Shown here: positions 56,224 to 64,000 of the stretch, one piece after another
How the letters are laid out: each line of letters begins with the position of its first letter
Numbering within the stretch: the first letter of the stretch is position 1
Assembly: GCF_018139685.1 (NCBI RefSeq)
Contig: NZ_JAGSPN010000004.1
Span: forward strand, 62,001 to 126,000
DNA: 64,000 nt
Source: Cognatundibacterium luofuense
Lineage (GTDB): Bacteria > Pseudomonadota > Gammaproteobacteria > Burkholderiales > Burkholderiaceae_D
Direction of reading: 5' to 3'
Translations under genes and position numbers: made by a program
Notes under the pieces: generated by a model
What the model saw: only the letters and a program-made list of their open reading frames with translations
Told to the model about the DNA's origin: nothing
The model's database searches: none

Positions 56224-57519
56224 TCAGAAAATGAAATTGTAAGTGGCACTTAGCAGCGTTGCATTTCTGTTCCAGTCCGGTTGTACCCGCCGGTGCAACA
56301 GGTTATTCCTGCTGCGCACGTAATCAATCTGAAACTTCAGATTTGATTGTGCGTTTAAGTCATAGCGAACTCCTGCAGTCAGTGATGTTTGCCACGCACG
56401 CTGATTCAGCATTTGGGTGTTCAGTGCATTTACACCTGTAACCAATTCTGGCGGTGCGCCCGGGTTGATCATCGCGGTTTCTGTTTCGGCGAGAGGGCGA
56501 ATGGCGGAAACAACACCGTAGTGTGTCCATTTGCTCTTGCGGTAACTGACGCTGATAAATCCGGCTTTGTAATCCGGAATAAAGGTATTTCCCGTCAGCG
56601 TTGTTCCTATCATCGCTTCACTGAGCCATGGGCCACGCTCATAAGTTGCGCTGATTGCGCTGAAGCGGAATACTTTTCCGCGCATTTGTAATTTGTCTGC
56701 GACGGATGCTGCATTCTGAATCAGAAAGCTGATGCCGGGAGAACGTAACTGGTCAAGTGAACTTTGTAACGCCGGATTTTCATTTGCCATATGCAATTCT
56801 GCATACGATGCGCGGAATGACAATGGGTCGTGCCGGAATTCGATATGGCCGCCGTGCAGGCGTGAGTGATTCAGTAAAAAGAATGGGGTCGTTGGTGTGA
56901 CTTCCACTTTTTCGTTGGTAATACCGGAATAAATTTTAAATCGCCACTCACCTGCGTTACTGCGATGACGGAATTGCAGATCAGCACCGTCAAAATGAGA
57001 AAAGATCAATGGTCCGAAAAATTCGACTGGCGGTCTTTGCCAGACATAGGAGTAGCCGATCAGACGAGAATCGGCGTTCGGATAGACATCAAAACCGACA
57101 CGACCAGCGCGCATTGCCCAGTCGTCGCCTGCATACCGAATAAATGCCAGCGTCAGATCGGGCGTGATGCCGGCGTGATCTCTTTTGGCGACGACCTGTA
57201 CTGCGCCACTGATAACACTGGACACAGACCGCATATCCAGTTGGAGACCAAGATTTGAATCGAGTCCGAAATCGATCTTGCGGCTGTACCCGACACCTTT
57301 AGTCTGCGACAAGTCTCGCAGCAGATCGACCTTGTCAGATGTGTTATATGCAGCACCAATCGTGCCAAATCCAGTCAGTTCAGCACCTGGTAACTCTTCG
57401 GCACTGACCACAAATGGTGCGGTAAGTGCAGAGAAAATCAGTGAGCTGCAAAGTCGCCGGAAGGGCTTACTTTTCCGGCTATCGCGACGTGCTCGTGGTA
57501 TCGGAATCAAGGTTCGCAT
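56224..57519 (-). CDS. Porin-like outer-membrane beta-barrel protein
   Basis: 431 residues with an Arg-rich start and a signal peptide ending near VSA, many amphipathic beta strands and a terminal Phe (TYNFIF). TGFGTIGAAY near the N-terminus and DWAMRAGRVGFDVYPN suggest a porin of the general diffusion type. It is the first gene of the c-di-GMP sensor operon and may admit the ligand sensed downstream. The specific family is not recognised. Confidence 0.8.
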   Translation of the reverse strand: MRTLIPIPRARRDSRKSKPFRRLCSSLIFSALTAPFVVSAEELPGAELTGFGTIGAAYNTSDKVDLLRDLSQTKGVGYSRKIDFGLDSNLGLQLDMRSVSSVISGAVQVVAKRDHAGITPDLTLAFIRYAGDDWAMRAGRVGFDVYPNADSRLIGYSYVWQRPPVEFFGPLIFSHFDGADLQFRHRSNAGEWRFKIYSGITNEKVEVTPTTPFFLLNHSRLHGGHIEFRHDPLSFRASYAELHMANENPALQSSLDQLRSPGISFLIQNAASVADKLQMRGKVFRFSAISATYERGPWLSEAMIGTTLTGNTFIPDYKAGFISVSYRKSKWTHYGVVSAIRPLAETETAMINPGAPPELVTGVNALNTQMLNQRAWQTSLTAGVRYDLNAQSNLKFQIDYVRSRNNLLHRRVQPDWNRNATLLSATYNFIF

Positions 57520-57834
57520 TGTTGGCGTATTGAAGGTGTCGGTATGGTTGCAGTATAGGCAGAAAGCTTGCTGCCGCTATAACAACTGAGGTTTTTTCAA
57601 GATTTTTGACTATCGGGTGTGGTTTTGACCTGACTGCTATTGAATTAAGCTGTTCGGCACCAATCTTTGTGGTGATTATTGCCTTTTATCGGGTAAGCTG
57701 AGACAGCATCCTCAGCAATCAGCCAGTCAGGATTTACAGGCTTTATCTGCTACAATACCGCCCCTTGTCCCGGTGGCACCAAATCATCTGCGCTGCCGGA
57801 AATCATTCTCCCGCTGTCAATTCAATTAAAAATC
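57520..57834. promoter_or_regulatory. Divergent region before slyD and the porin operon
   Basis: 315 bases. An extended -10 (TGCTACAAT, 57748-57756) about 80 bases before slyD is the best promoter candidate; the TTTACA upstream is too close for a -35. Nothing assignable was found toward the porin. Confidence 0.35.
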
Positions 57835-58314
57835 ATGCAAATTCAACAAAACTCAGTTGTCACTCTGAACTACAAAATGTTTAACGCGGATGGTCAGCTG
57901 ATCGATCAGAACGCAGCGCCGATCGTGTATTTGCATGGCGGCTATGACAATATCCTGCCAGCTGTGGAAGCTGCGCTGGAAAATAAAAAAGCCGGTGATC
58001 AGGTGGTCGTTGAACTGTCGCCGGAAGATGGCTTCGGTGAATACGATGCGGAATATATGCGTGAAGAAGAAGTCAGCGCATTCCCGCCGGATATCGAAAT
58101 CGGTATGCAGTTTGAAACACTGGATGAAACCACTGGCGAACATCTGCTGTTCACCGTGCGTGCAATTGAAGACGGCAAAGTAACGCTGGATGGCAATCAT
58201 CCGCTGGCGGGTATGCATATCCGCTTTGAAACGGAAGTACTGGAAGTACGCGCAGCGACCGACGAAGAAGTGTCGCATGGTCATGTGCATGGCGAAGGTG
58301 GTCATCACCACTGA
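57835..58314 (+). CDS. slyD: SlyD-type FKBP peptidyl-prolyl isomerase
   Basis: 159 residues: split FKBP domain (VVTLNYKMFNADGQLIDQN; VVVELSPEDGFGEYDAEYM; LDGNHPLAGMHIRFETEVLEVR) with the inserted chaperone flap between. It ends in a His-rich metal-binding tail (HGHVHGEGGHHH). It isomerises Xaa-Pro bonds, has holdase activity and can bind nickel. Length is normal. It heads a plus-strand run that continues with a J-domain protein. Confidence 0.95.
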   Translation: MQIQQNSVVTLNYKMFNADGQLIDQNAAPIVYLHGGYDNILPAVEAALENKKAGDQVVVELSPEDGFGEYDAEYMREEEVSAFPPDIEIGMQFETLDETTGEHLLFTVRAIEDGKVTLDGNHPLAGMHIRFETEVLEVRAATDEEVSHGHVHGEGGHHH

Positions 58315-58369
58315 TGCCTGAACGGCGCCGGATCGGGACAGTTTGTCAGAAATCACGCTTAACAGACAG

Positions 58370-58648
58370 ATGAAAGACTATTACATCATTCTTGGTCTCG
58401 CACCAACAGCGACGCTGGCGGATATCAAAAAAGCGTTCCGGGTAAAAGCGGCGGAATTTCATCCGGACCGTAACAGCTCGGAACTGGCACCTCAGAAGTT
58501 TCATGAGGTGAAAGTAGCCTATGACATTTTGTCAGATGATGAAAAACGGGCTGCTTATGATGATAACCGGCGTCGTAATTTGCTGGATTCGCCGCTGGAA
58601 ACAGCCGGCGAAATCTGGCAGAACTATATTGCAGGAGTAACACAGTGA
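58370..58648 (+). CDS. Small J-domain (DnaJ-like) protein
   Basis: 92 residues with a complete J domain: YYIILGLAPTATLADIKKAF, the HPD signature in FHPDRN, and VAYDILSDDEKRAAYD. There is no Gly/Phe or zinc region, so it is a class III co-chaperone that would stimulate an Hsp70 ATPase. ATG 58370 is preferred over TTG 58343. Its stop overlaps the next gene's GTG start, so the two are coupled. Confidence 0.9.
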   Translation: MKDYYIILGLAPTATLADIKKAFRVKAAEFHPDRNSSELAPQKFHEVKVAYDILSDDEKRAAYDDNRRRNLLDSPLETAGEIWQNYIAGVTQ

Positions 58649-59226
58649 AGTTGTCACGCTTTTTTGATGACCTGATGGCGGTGTATCAGGCGGAAATTGA
58701 AGATCTGAAATCGGATTCCGAAGGTAAGAATGTGCTTAAAGCACGTCTGCGTGAAAAAGCGCAGCAATTACCTTTACTGTTACCGATGATGGACAGTAAT
58801 CCTGAAATGCTGGCACCGGCATTCCATCAGGCATTTATTTTTATGAATCCGCTGGCTCTGGAAGGCGTTATCAGTAAAGAAGCACATCAGTTGCCGGCAT
58901 GGTCTGCGCTGACGAAATCTGTGCGTCTGGAGCCCTGGGCGGAAGCACTGGCGAAGCTGGTGCTGAAAGAAGAGGGTGGAGATCGCTTTCTGGTGATCGC
59001 CGCTGCGCTGGAATATTTGCTGCGCGGTCATCGTGGTGCGCAGACTACGACGCCTCAGAGTGAGCAGGATGAGGACGATGAAAATTGCAGCGATGATGAT
59101 TACGATGGCGATGATGGCAACGTAGGCCGTTACGGTCGTGATGATGGCGATGATGGTGATGACCGTGATCTTGATGAGGCCGGTGCTGACTGGCTGGTGG
59201 AACAAGGCTTTGACCGTAAGGAGTAA
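58645..59226 (+). CDS. Unrecognised protein with Asp-rich tail
   Basis: 193 residues, helical N-terminal part (about 1-135) and a very acidic, low-complexity C-terminal region (about 140-180; repeated DD, DGDD and DDG), ending ADWLVEQGFDRKE. The GTG 58645 start has AGGAG upstream and overlaps the J-domain stop. No family recognised. The acidic tail could bind metal or a basic partner; with slyD and a J-domain protein upstream, a chaperone-client role is possible. Confidence 0.7.
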   Translation: MKLSRFFDDLMAVYQAEIEDLKSDSEGKNVLKARLREKAQQLPLLLPMMDSNPEMLAPAFHQAFIFMNPLALEGVISKEAHQLPAWSALTKSVRLEPWAEALAKLVLKEEGGDRFLVIAAALEYLLRGHRGAQTTTPQSEQDEDDENCSDDDYDGDDGNVGRYGRDDGDDGDDRDLDEAGADWLVEQGFDRKE

Positions 59227-59233
59227 GCGATAA

Positions 59234-59992
59234 ATGACTTTGCCTGCAATTATTGAAGCACAAAATCTGATTATGGCCGGTGATATTGCCGGTGCGGAAC
59301 ACGCGCTGGTGTCGATTGCGGACACACAGGGCGACCGTGCTCTGGTGCGCGCGCTCGACGATTTGCCATCCAAAGATTTGCTGGCAGTGATTCGTGAATA
59401 CGATGCTTCGCGTGAATCGGTCATCAACCTGCTGGTGACACCGGAACAGTTTGCGCAAGCGGTGGTGCTGGAGCGTCGTTACGGCGATCAGACCCATGAG
59501 CAACTGCGCGGCATGATCAATTCTGTGATTTTCCGTGAAGGCGCTGATGCCGCGGAATTTTTGTATGAAATCGGTGAAGTTGACGGTGGTTACGATGCGC
59601 TGGCGGATTATCTGCTGGACCGTGCGCCGATGGTTGAGCATTTCTACAAGTACGCTACCTTTGATCTGCATGAGTATGGCGACAGCCGCACTGAAGCCCG
59701 TGAAGACGATCTGATGAATCTGGATCGGGATGCGGAAGGTCTGGCATCGCCGCTGGATATGGCGAATCTGGAAGATCACGACTGGATGCAGGTCACGCAT
59801 ATTCTGCGCAATGAATTGCCGGAAATTTTCCGCGAAGTGCTGATGAAGCTGCGTGCCCGTTATCGCGCGTATCTGGCGAAAATGCAGCAGGAAGAGCTGG
59901 AAGAGAGTGGCGGCGTTGCGGAAGATGATGGTCATGAGCCGCTGCGCAAAGAGGAAGATAAAGACGACGATGACGAAGAGTCCGCGCTCTGA
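59234..59992 (+). CDS. Unrecognised helical protein with acidic C-terminus
   Basis: 252 residues, no signal or membrane segment, rich in helix-forming residues. AAGGAG lies 11 bases before the ATG. The C-terminal 40 residues are strongly acidic with runs of Asp and Glu. I do not recognise the domain. It lies between two other unknowns in the same orientation with short gaps, so it is likely co-expressed with the J-domain protein. Confidence 0.72.
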   Translation: MTLPAIIEAQNLIMAGDIAGAEHALVSIADTQGDRALVRALDDLPSKDLLAVIREYDASRESVINLLVTPEQFAQAVVLERRYGDQTHEQLRGMINSVIFREGADAAEFLYEIGEVDGGYDALADYLLDRAPMVEHFYKYATFDLHEYGDSRTEAREDDLMNLDRDAEGLASPLDMANLEDHDWMQVTHILRNELPEIFREVLMKLRARYRAYLAKMQQEELEESGGVAEDDGHEPLRKEEDKDDDDEESAL

Positions 59993-60052
59993 GGCATTGC
60001 GCTGGCTGACATTTCGTTTTTTTCTTACTTCCCTTTTTGCTGAAGGTATTCC

Positions 60053-61270
60053 ATGACAGGAACCGGATTACATATTGCAGTGGTCGATAACCGGCCATTT
60101 TTTGAAACCGCGCTGCGGCACGGTCTGCAGCGTGCCATTCTGACTTCTGCCCGTATGGAAACGCTGGGCACCGAAGCGGCGAAAGGTATTGTGCAGATTG
60201 CCGACGCTTTCGGCAGTAAATATTTGCGTCCTGAGCTGGAGCTGGCGCGCAAGCGTATCGTCAATCTGGTCAGTTTGTATTTGCGTGATGCGTCGGAGGG
60301 TGATGTTGATGCAGCTGCCCGGTTGATTCGCGACAATACCTTTCTGACCTTGTCCCGTGGTGGTTCGGGTTTGCTGAAAGCCTTATTCGCCATGCCGGAA
60401 TTTCCTATGTTCGGTGAAGTGGCAAAAGGCAAGGTCGAAGATTTTCTCGACGCCTGGTCGTTGAAAGAAGATTACGACGCTTACCTGAAGGCGCTGGCTT
60501 ACCGCAGGCAAAATCAGGAAGAGCTGGATGCGGCGGTCTGGTTTGCCGGTTATCTGGGGCTGGGGGCAGCGGATCTGAAAGAAGAGCATGTCGAAGCAGC
60601 CAGTGTGGTGCGGACAGCATTGTTGCTGATTGCATTTGGCGACAATGAAACTGAACTGCAGAATCAGGTGGATTTTGCACGGATGGCTGAATCGGTACGG
60701 AAGCTGACGGCTGCAAAGCGTTTGCAGGCGCTGGAACAGATCGATTTATCGGAAGTGCCGGAAAAATGGCTGCCCGTGGCTGAACGGGTGCGGGCAGAAA
60801 TCATTGCGCAGGATGTACCGGTCTTTGCAGATAAAAAGCAGTCGCTCGACCGTCTTGTGTTCACTCTGAAAGACCGTTATTTCCTGCGCGATATCGAGAT
60901 CGAAGATACTTCTGCCTACGATGCACTGGTATCGAAAGAGTGGACGCGGATCACACAGGGTAAAACCGATGTCGATTCACTCATGACCTTGTTCCTGTGT
61001 ATTGCCGCCGGTGTCACGCCAAAAACTGAATTGCCGGTAAAAACCGCGAAGGCGCTGGTTAAACAGTTCCGTGAGCAAGGTTTTGCGCATGAAAAAGCTG
61101 TGACATGGATTCGTCAGCATGCACCGCATGAAAAGCAGGAAGGTTTGCTGGAAGACTGGCAAATCTTCGTGGAAGAAGCGGAGAATTACATGATGGATGA
61201 GTGGGACGATACCTTTACAGGCGCATTACGCTTTTTGGCGATGCACTGCCATATCCAGCAAAACCGCTGA
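60053..61270 (+). CDS. Unrecognised helical protein, 405 residues
   Basis: A soluble, all-helical, acidic protein without signal peptide or membrane segments. The first strand-like segment (GLHIAVVDNRPFFETALRHGL) is followed by long helices. It is the last gene of the run and is followed by a strong terminator, so the operon probably ends here. An AAGGT lies before the ATG. No family recognised. Confidence 0.75.
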   Translation: MTGTGLHIAVVDNRPFFETALRHGLQRAILTSARMETLGTEAAKGIVQIADAFGSKYLRPELELARKRIVNLVSLYLRDASEGDVDAAARLIRDNTFLTLSRGGSGLLKALFAMPEFPMFGEVAKGKVEDFLDAWSLKEDYDAYLKALAYRRQNQEELDAAVWFAGYLGLGAADLKEEHVEAASVVRTALLLIAFGDNETELQNQVDFARMAESVRKLTAAKRLQALEQIDLSEVPEKWLPVAERVRAEIIAQDVPVFADKKQSLDRLVFTLKDRYFLRDIEIEDTSAYDALVSKEWTRITQGKTDVDSLMTLFLCIAAGVTPKTELPVKTAKALVKQFREQGFAHEKAVTWIRQHAPHEKQEGLLEDWQIFVEEAENYMMDEWDDTFTGALRFLAMHCHIQQNR

Positions 61271-61292
61271 TTGCAGTACGTTATTGCTTCAC

Positions 61293-61327
61293 CAGCAGCC
61301 CCGTTCGCGGGGCTGTTTGCTTTTCTG
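61293..61327 (+). terminator. Intrinsic terminator ending the chaperone-linked run
   Basis: CAGCCCCG-TTCG-CGGGGCTG: an 8-bp stem with a UUCG tetraloop, then TTTGCTTTT, 25 bases after the 60053 gene stop. Confidence 0.88.
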
Positions 61328-61427
61328 AGGTAGTTTGCGGGTGCCAGTATGCACCCCGTATCTGCTCCGCATCTCTATCGCACGCTGGCTTTTTGTGCCG
61401 CACTCCCGCCGCTCATTACTTGTTGTG

Positions 61428-61506
61428 TGCAGATATCGGCATTTTGAATTCCCGCAAGTCCGGACTTTCTGCCGACAACCGCGATATCAGTGAGCAGATT
61501 TCCGCA
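61428..61506 (-). repeat. 79-bp intergenic repeat, copy F (diverged)
   Basis: On the minus strand it starts TGCGGAAATC and ends GATATCTGCA, exactly 79 bases. The core is CGCGGTTGTCGGCAGAAAG (two changes). Its termini form a better inverted repeat (TGCGGA-ATC / TGCAGATATC) than most copies. Confidence 0.85.
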
Positions 61507-61666
61507 TTTCGATCTTTTTTTGTCATTTTTTAGCCAATCTTTTCTGATTCCGGGAATCTCAGGCGCTTACTGACAGTGTTGTTGCACGATGTCCCGGAGG
61601 CTCGCATCAGGGAATGTCAGTGAAACCTTGCGGTGACTGTTGTCCCCTGGCCGGCTATACGGATTG

Positions 61667-61745
61667 TGCGGATATCAGCATTTGATAATGACGGAGAACC
61701 ACTGTTTTCGCCGACGATAAGCAGATAGCTATGCAGGAATCCGCA
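61667..61745 (-). repeat. 79-bp intergenic repeat, copy G (most diverged)
   Basis: On the minus strand it starts TGCGGATTCC and ends GATATCCGCA, 79 bases, giving the best terminal inverted repeat of the set (8 of 10). The core is strongly diverged (TCGTCGGCGAAA remains). It is an old copy identified by length and ends. Confidence 0.72.
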
Positions 61746-62079
61746 TTTTGGGCTTTGTAAAGGAATTTTGGGGCTTTTGCGGACATCTTTGACGGACGGT
61801 TTAGCGATTCAGTCACGATAGTCGAAAGTGGTCTTATCGAAAGTCTCCGATGTCGATCATCTGATATTTCCAAATTGAAAACGAAAATACGTGAATTGCC
61901 GTAAAATATGCGGCTTTGCTTGTGAAAAATCGTGAAATAAGCTGTTGTTTGTCGGTTTGGTATTGGTTAGCCGTGCTTTGTTCAGTAACACTGGTATCCG
62001 GAGTCAGGGGCATCGTTGAGCAAAATGGACGCGGTGGTCTGTATGGGGTCAGATAAAAACGAGAAAAGAGTGCTGTAAG

Positions 62080-62943
62080 GTGGTGAGTTTGATCGAGTTG
62101 ATTAAAAGATGTTTTTCCGCAGCTTCTGAGCGGACAGGGCGCATTGCCATCGCATGCGTTTTTGCGTCGGCATGTGCGCCTGCAATGGCTTGCGGCCCGT
62201 ATCAGGTTGCATTTTATGAATTCGGGGCGCTGTATTATCAAACTGAAAATGGTGGCGCCGGCATCGACAAAGATTTGATCGATGAGCTGGTGCGTCGCAC
62301 CGGTTGCAAGCTGGAGAGCGGCGTGGACTCGCGCGTTCGCATATGGAATCGTATGGAAACAGGAGCGCTAGACATGACGGTGTCCGGGATTGCAACTCCG
62401 GAACGTGAAAAATTTGCCGTATTTCTGCCTTACATCACGACCAGGAATTATGTGCTGATGCAACCGGAAATTGCATCACTGGTGACAACGCAGGATGCGT
62501 TTATGAAAGATAGCACCTTACTGCTTGGCGTCGTGAAAAGCTTTCGTCATGGTAAATATTATGATGAAGTCGTTGAAACTTTACGCAAACAAGGCAGAGT
62601 TGTTGAGGCCGCAGACTATCCGTCACTGGTGCGTATATTTCAGGCGAAGCGGGTCAGCGCGATTCTTGGTTTGCCAACCAGCCTGGCACCCTTGCTGGGC
62701 GTGGTAAAAGGCATTTCTGTACAGCAGGTAGCCGATTGGGCGATGACTGATGATGTAACGGGTTCGCTGGTGCTTTCGCGTCAGCGGATGGCTGCAAAAG
62801 ATATTGAAGCCTTCCGCCTGGCTTTGCAGGCTGCCAGAGAGGACGGAACGCTGGATCAGATTCTGCACCGGCATTTGCAACCGGAATTTGCCCGATTTGT
62901 ACGTATGGGGCAGCATCCGGTTGCACGTGTGGCAATCCGTTGA
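62080..62943 (+). CDS. Periplasmic solute-binding protein (SBP_bac_3-like)
   Basis: 287 residues: signal peptide (about 1-38, ending APAMA before CGPYQ), then a type II binding fold with GIDKDLIDELVRRTGCKLE, NRMETGALDMTVSGIATPEREK and VLSRQRMAAKDIEAFR. The pattern is that of amino-acid-type binding proteins. No transport permease or ATPase is next to it, so it may be a sensor component or an orphan. The start codon (GTG 62080) is uncertain. The stop TGA directly abuts the convergent yqhD stop. Confidence 0.82.
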   Translation: MVSLIELIKRCFSAASERTGRIAIACVFASACAPAMACGPYQVAFYEFGALYYQTENGGAGIDKDLIDELVRRTGCKLESGVDSRVRIWNRMETGALDMTVSGIATPEREKFAVFLPYITTRNYVLMQPEIASLVTTQDAFMKDSTLLLGVVKSFRHGKYYDEVVETLRKQGRVVEAADYPSLVRIFQAKRVSAILGLPTSLAPLLGVVKGISVQQVADWAMTDDVTGSLVLSRQRMAAKDIEAFRLALQAAREDGTLDQILHRHLQPEFARFVRMGQHPVARVAIR

Positions 62944-64000
62944 TCAGATGGCCAGTTCCAGCACCTGACGACTGATGTCAGGCGTGACGTCGCGGCGCTC
63001 GCCGAGTTTGGTCATCCGGTGCGCTTCCAGCGAAGCGATCAGCGCCGGAATATGTTCCGCGCCCAGTCCATAGTCCTGCAGACGTGTTTTAACGCCCATC
63101 GTTTCAAAGAATGCCTGCATCCGGCTGATGGCAGATTCAATGCGCGATGCTTCGTCACCGTCGCGCAAACCCCAGACCCGATCAGCAAACTGCAGCAGCT
63201 TTTCACGTTTCGCTTCTTTGCGCACGCGCAGCATGGCCGGCAGGATGATCGCCAGCGTCTGAGCATGGTCAAGGCCGTGCAGTGCGGTCAGTTCATGACC
63301 TATCATGTGGGTCGCCCAGTCTTGCGGCACGCCTGTTGAAATAACACCGTTCAGTGCCATCGTTGCCGCCCACATCAGATTGGCGCGTACTTCGTAGTTT
63401 TCGGGCGTTTCCAGTGCTTTCGGACCTTCTTCGATCAGCGTCAGCAATATGCCCTCTGCAAAACGATCCTGCACCGGCGCATTGACCGGGTAGGTCAGAT
63501 ATTGCTCCATCACGTGAACAAACGCGTCCACAACTCCGTTGCCGACCTGACGAACCGGCAGCGTATACGTTTTGACCGGATCAAGTACCGAAAATTGCGG
63601 GAAGCAGTGACGGCTGCCGAATGCCAGTTTTGCGTGAATCGAAGTCCGTGTAATGACCGCGCCGGAATTCATTTCTGAACCGGTGGCAGGTAATGTCAGA
63701 ACGCTGCCGAAAGGCAGGGCGCTATTCACGTTATTGCCGCGTTTTTCCAGAATTTCCCACGGATCATCGCCTTCAAAAACGGCGGCAGCTGCGACGAATT
63801 TGGTGCCGTCGATGACGGAACCACCGCCAACGGCGAGCAGAAAATCAATCTGATGCGCCTTCACTTCAGCGACAGCCTTCATCAGTGTTTCATAGGTCGG
63901 GTTAGGCTCAATACCTGAAAACTCGGCAACTAAGCGACTTCCCAGTGCGAGCTTAACTTCGTCGTAGACGCCGTTTTTGTGGATGCTGCCGCCACCGTAC
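62944..64000 (-). CDS. yqhD: YqhD-type NADPH-dependent alcohol dehydrogenase (5' truncated by window end)
   Basis: About 352 residues are visible; the N-terminus lies beyond the right edge. It is an iron-type ADH: YGGGSI, EPNPTYETLM, LLAVGGGSVIDGTKFVAAAA, VLTLPATGSEMNSG, QVGNGVVDAFVHVMEQYLTYPV, GVPQDWATHMIGHELTALHGLDHAQTLAI. The metal ligands (Asp in VVDAFVH, His in THMIGHE and LHGLDH) are intact. It matches E. coli YqhD closely and reduces short aldehydes with NADPH. Confidence 0.95.
   Translation of the reverse strand, partial: YGGGSIHKNGVYDEVKLALGSRLVAEFSGIEPNPTYETLMKAVAEVKAHQIDFLLAVGGGSVIDGTKFVAAAAVFEGDDPWEILEKRGNNVNSALPFGSVLTLPATGSEMNSGAVITRTSIHAKLAFGSRHCFPQFSVLDPVKTYTLPVRQVGNGVVDAFVHVMEQYLTYPVNAPVQDRFAEGILLTLIEEGPKALETPENYEVRANLMWAATMALNGVISTGVPQDWATHMIGHELTALHGLDHAQTLAIILPAMLRVRKEAKREKLLQFADRVWGLRDGDEASRIESAISRMQAFFETMGVKTRLQDYGLGAEHIPALIASLEAHRMTKLGERRDVTPDISRQVLELAI

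Larger units (their letters stand above)
61271..62079. other. Long intergenic region with two repeat copies
   Basis: About 810 bases. It holds the terminator, repeat copies F and G (both minus orientation, 160 bases apart) and otherwise nothing assignable. The right third is AT-rich and leads to the solute-binding gene. Short open frames here run across the repeats and are not supported. Confidence 0.6.

Noticed and set aside
59045-59935. 296-residue minus-strand frame opposite the unknown acidic proteins
   Set aside because: Its Ile/His-rich start is the mirror of the Asp-rich repeat on the plus strand. Plus-strand genes have Shine-Dalgarno sites and overlaps.

Overview
The window looks like chromosomal DNA of a betaproteobacterium, probably Burkholderiales and possibly near Oxalobacteraceae. 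The pyrG-kdsA-eno-ftsB order is typical of Betaproteobacteria. Base composition is close to balanced by eye, genes are dense and often overlap as ATGA, and the outer-membrane proteins point to a Gram-negative cell. No rRNA, tRNA, CRISPR array, transposase or phage gene was seen.

Layout. 1-5.5 kb: the end of clpB, an ABM-domain protein, a divergent AraC regulator/MFS exporter pair, a small accessory stretch with an unknown gene, and an RraA-family protein. 5.5-10.7 kb: tatD, comEC, an alpha/beta hydrolase and an LpxR-like lipid A deacylase. 10.7-15.0 kb: pyrG, kdsA, eno, ftsB. 15.2-23.0 kb: a seven-gene operon for aerobic CoA-dependent 2-aminobenzoate (anthranilate) degradation. It holds the CoA ligase, the fused monooxygenase/reductase, an SDR, a MarR regulator, an enoyl-CoA hydratase, an acyl-CoA dehydrogenase and a RidA protein. 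Glutaryl-CoA dehydrogenase follows.

24.8-38.6 kb holds the most interesting system, a compact lipopeptide-type biosynthesis and export locus. In order it encodes a fatty acyl-AMP ligase, an unusual acyl-CoA dehydrogenase, a free ACP, a one-module NRPS (C-A-T-TE), an SRPBCC protein, an RND/MMPL exporter fused to a LolA-like domain, an outer-membrane barrel and an Sfp-type phosphopantetheinyl transferase. The order resembles the quorum-sensing-controlled acinetin-505 locus of Acinetobacter baumannii, as I recall it. By eye the adenylation domain has the glycine code, and the thioesterase nucleophile is Cys instead of Ser. The likely product is an exported, unsaturated N-acyl-glycine or a cyclised derivative.

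38.8-51.9 kb is mostly housekeeping: hslO, a gamma-carbonic anhydrase-like protein, a DUF455 ferritin-like protein, a DUF2807 protein, a GNAT enzyme, hydrolases including a degenerate patatin, a PLP transsulfuration enzyme, a YbbP-like permease, a truncated globin and rmuC. 52.0-57.5 kb is a minus-strand c-di-GMP block: porin, PstS-like binding protein, HAMP-PAS-GGDEF and TPR-GGDEF. 57.8-61.3 kb is a plus-strand run with slyD, a J-domain protein and three unrecognised, partly very acidic proteins. 62.1-64.0 kb carries a solute-binding protein and a YqhD-type alcohol dehydrogenase cut by the window edge.

Seven intergenic copies of an unnamed element, each exactly 79 bp with imperfect terminal inverted repeats, are scattered through the window. 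They look like a genome-wide REP/MITE-type family.
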